From assembly GCA_029907045.1 (NCBI GenBank), contig JARYMR010000077.1, forward strand, positions 1 to 7,282: a DNA stretch of 7,282 nucleotides. The letters are read 5' to 3'. A model generated the notes under the pieces. The model was not told the DNA's origin. It saw nothing but the letters and a program-made list of their open reading frames with translations, and did no database searches. Position numbers and translations under genes: made by a program. The stretch comes from Candidatus Bathyarchaeota archaeon (lineage in GTDB: Archaea > Thermoproteota > Bathyarchaeia > Bathyarchaeales > UBA233). How positions within the stretch are numbered: position 1 is the stretch's first letter; each line of letters begins with the position of its first letter. This document shows positions 6,762 through 7,282 of this stretch, one piece after another.

Positions 6762-7187
6762 ATGAATGTTACTGATGAATGGATTAAAATGGTCAAAAAA
6801 CAAATTGAAGTTGAAAATCTAAATGTTAAGGAAGTTGCCGAAAGTGAAACTAAAGTTGGAAATGCGGCGGCAAAAATGTATTTGCGTATAATAAAATTAG
6901 ACTCTCAAAAGCATGCCGAAGTCTTAAGCGGAATCCTCGATGTTGTTGGAAAAATTCCCCCATCCGAAAATCTTTGGAAATACAAACTTGAAAGTTATGT
7001 TGACCCTCTTGTTGTAAAAAGAGACCTTCAAAGGCATATGGAACGAGAAGCACAAATGATAGTACATGTGGAAAAGGAAATTCAAAGAACAAAAGATAAA
7101 GCGTTAAAGATGCTTCTGCAATATATTCTTGAAGAGGAAAAGAAACATCATAAAATGCTTGAAACAATAATAAAACACACAACATAA
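6762..7187 (+). CDS. Small ferritin-like/rubrerythrin-fold protein
   Basis: A 141-residue, almost wholly helical and charged protein that fits the four-helix ferritin-like fold. Candidate metal ligands fall in each helix: Glu16/Glu18 in helix A; Asp47 and His51 (with Glu53) in helix B; Glu94, Glu96, His102 and Glu104 in helix C; and EEEKKHH (124-130), including an ExxH, in helix D. In relatives such residues bind a di-iron centre used in peroxide reduction or iron oxidation. No C-terminal rubredoxin domain is present, so it resembles a bare erythrin or ferritin-like domain. I cannot name the subfamily or confirm metal binding. The ATG has a good GAGG 8 bases upstream. It stands alone, with its stop about 23 bases from the facing tRNA-Asn. 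A role in oxidative-stress or iron handling is inference. Confidence 0.75.
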   Translation: MNVTDEWIKMVKKQIEVENLNVKEVAESETKVGNAAAKMYLRIIKLDSQKHAEVLSGILDVVGKIPPSENLWKYKLESYVDPLVVKRDLQRHMEREAQMIVHVEKEIQRTKDKALKMLLQYILEEEKKHHKMLETIIKHTT

Positions 7188-7190
7188 AAA
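7186..7190 (-). terminator. T-run downstream of tRNA-Asn
   Basis: The minus strand has TTTTT about 20 bases past the tRNA 3' end, a common archaeal termination signal. It overlaps the stop codon of the ferritin-like gene. Confidence 0.35.
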
Positions 7191-7209
7191 TGCAACAGTA
7201 GCATAGAGG

Positions 7210-7282
7210 CGCCGCCGGTAGGACTTGAACCTACGACCGACTGGTTAACAGCCAGCCGCTCTACCGAACTGAGCTACGGCGG
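7210..7282 (-). tRNA. tRNA-Asn (anticodon GTT), first base cut by the window edge
   Basis: The reverse complement shows the acceptor stem CCGCCG (G1 falls outside) with CGGCGGC, D-arm GCTC/GAGC, anticodon stem GCTGG/CCAGT around loop CTGTTAA, giving anticodon GTT, and T-arm GTAGG-TTCAAGT-CCTAC. The discriminator is G73. The genome then reads CCT, so the CCA end is not fully encoded and must be added after transcription, unlike in the tRNA-Pro of this window. Confidence 0.93.

Noticed and set aside
6850..7185. Minus-strand frame opposite the ferritin-like gene
   Set aside because: It is antisense to a helical protein with clear metal-ligand pattern and a good ribosome-binding site.

Overview
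The window reads as a piece of an AT-rich archaeal chromosome. The evidence is archaeal-type TATA boxes about 23-30 bases upstream of genes, several TTG starts, a regulatory aspartate transcarbamoylase chain (PyrI), an ArsR-like winged helix fused to a protein of archaeal anaerobic ribonucleotide reductase ancestry, and tRNAs with archaeal features. The gene content would suit an anaerobic Thermoproteota/Bathyarchaeia-like lineage, but that placement is inference from general resemblance only.

Layout. Bases 1-1302 hold the C-terminal two thirds of the ferrous iron transporter FeoB, which enters from the left edge. A tRNA-Pro(CGG) gene faces it on the minus strand at 1321-1398. Diverging from the tRNA is a long gene (1500-3713) for a winged helix + ATP-cone + NrdD-like protein. 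It ends nine bases from the end of convergent pyrB (3723-4655, minus). pyrB diverges from pyrI (4768-5232, plus) across a 112-base region with two opposed TATA boxes around an imperfect palindrome. Next come a small membrane-anchored cysteine-containing protein (about 5357-5671) and, overlapping it by ATGA, an auxin-efflux-carrier (AEC) family permease split by a one-base frameshift (5668-6273 and 6288-6623). The window closes with a small ferritin-like protein (6762-7187) and a minus-strand tRNA-Asn(GTT) that loses one base at the right edge.

How the genes fit together. pyrB and pyrI encode the catalytic and regulatory chains of aspartate transcarbamoylase, the first committed step of pyrimidine synthesis. 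The NrdD-like protein beside them looks like a ribonucleotide reductase that has lost its chemistry: both recognisable active-site cysteine positions are replaced and the C-terminal glycyl-radical loop is absent. The nucleotide-binding ATP-cone and Cys4 zinc site remain, and a DNA-binding domain is fused at the N-terminus. This suggests a nucleotide-sensing transcription factor made from a dead reductase, functionally comparable to bacterial NrdR but of different construction. It is the most interesting item in the window. FeoB and the ferritin-like protein may both relate to iron or redox handling, but they are not in one operon.

No CRISPR array, insertion sequence, integrase or phage gene is visible. 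No gene-free stretch exceeds about 140 bases.
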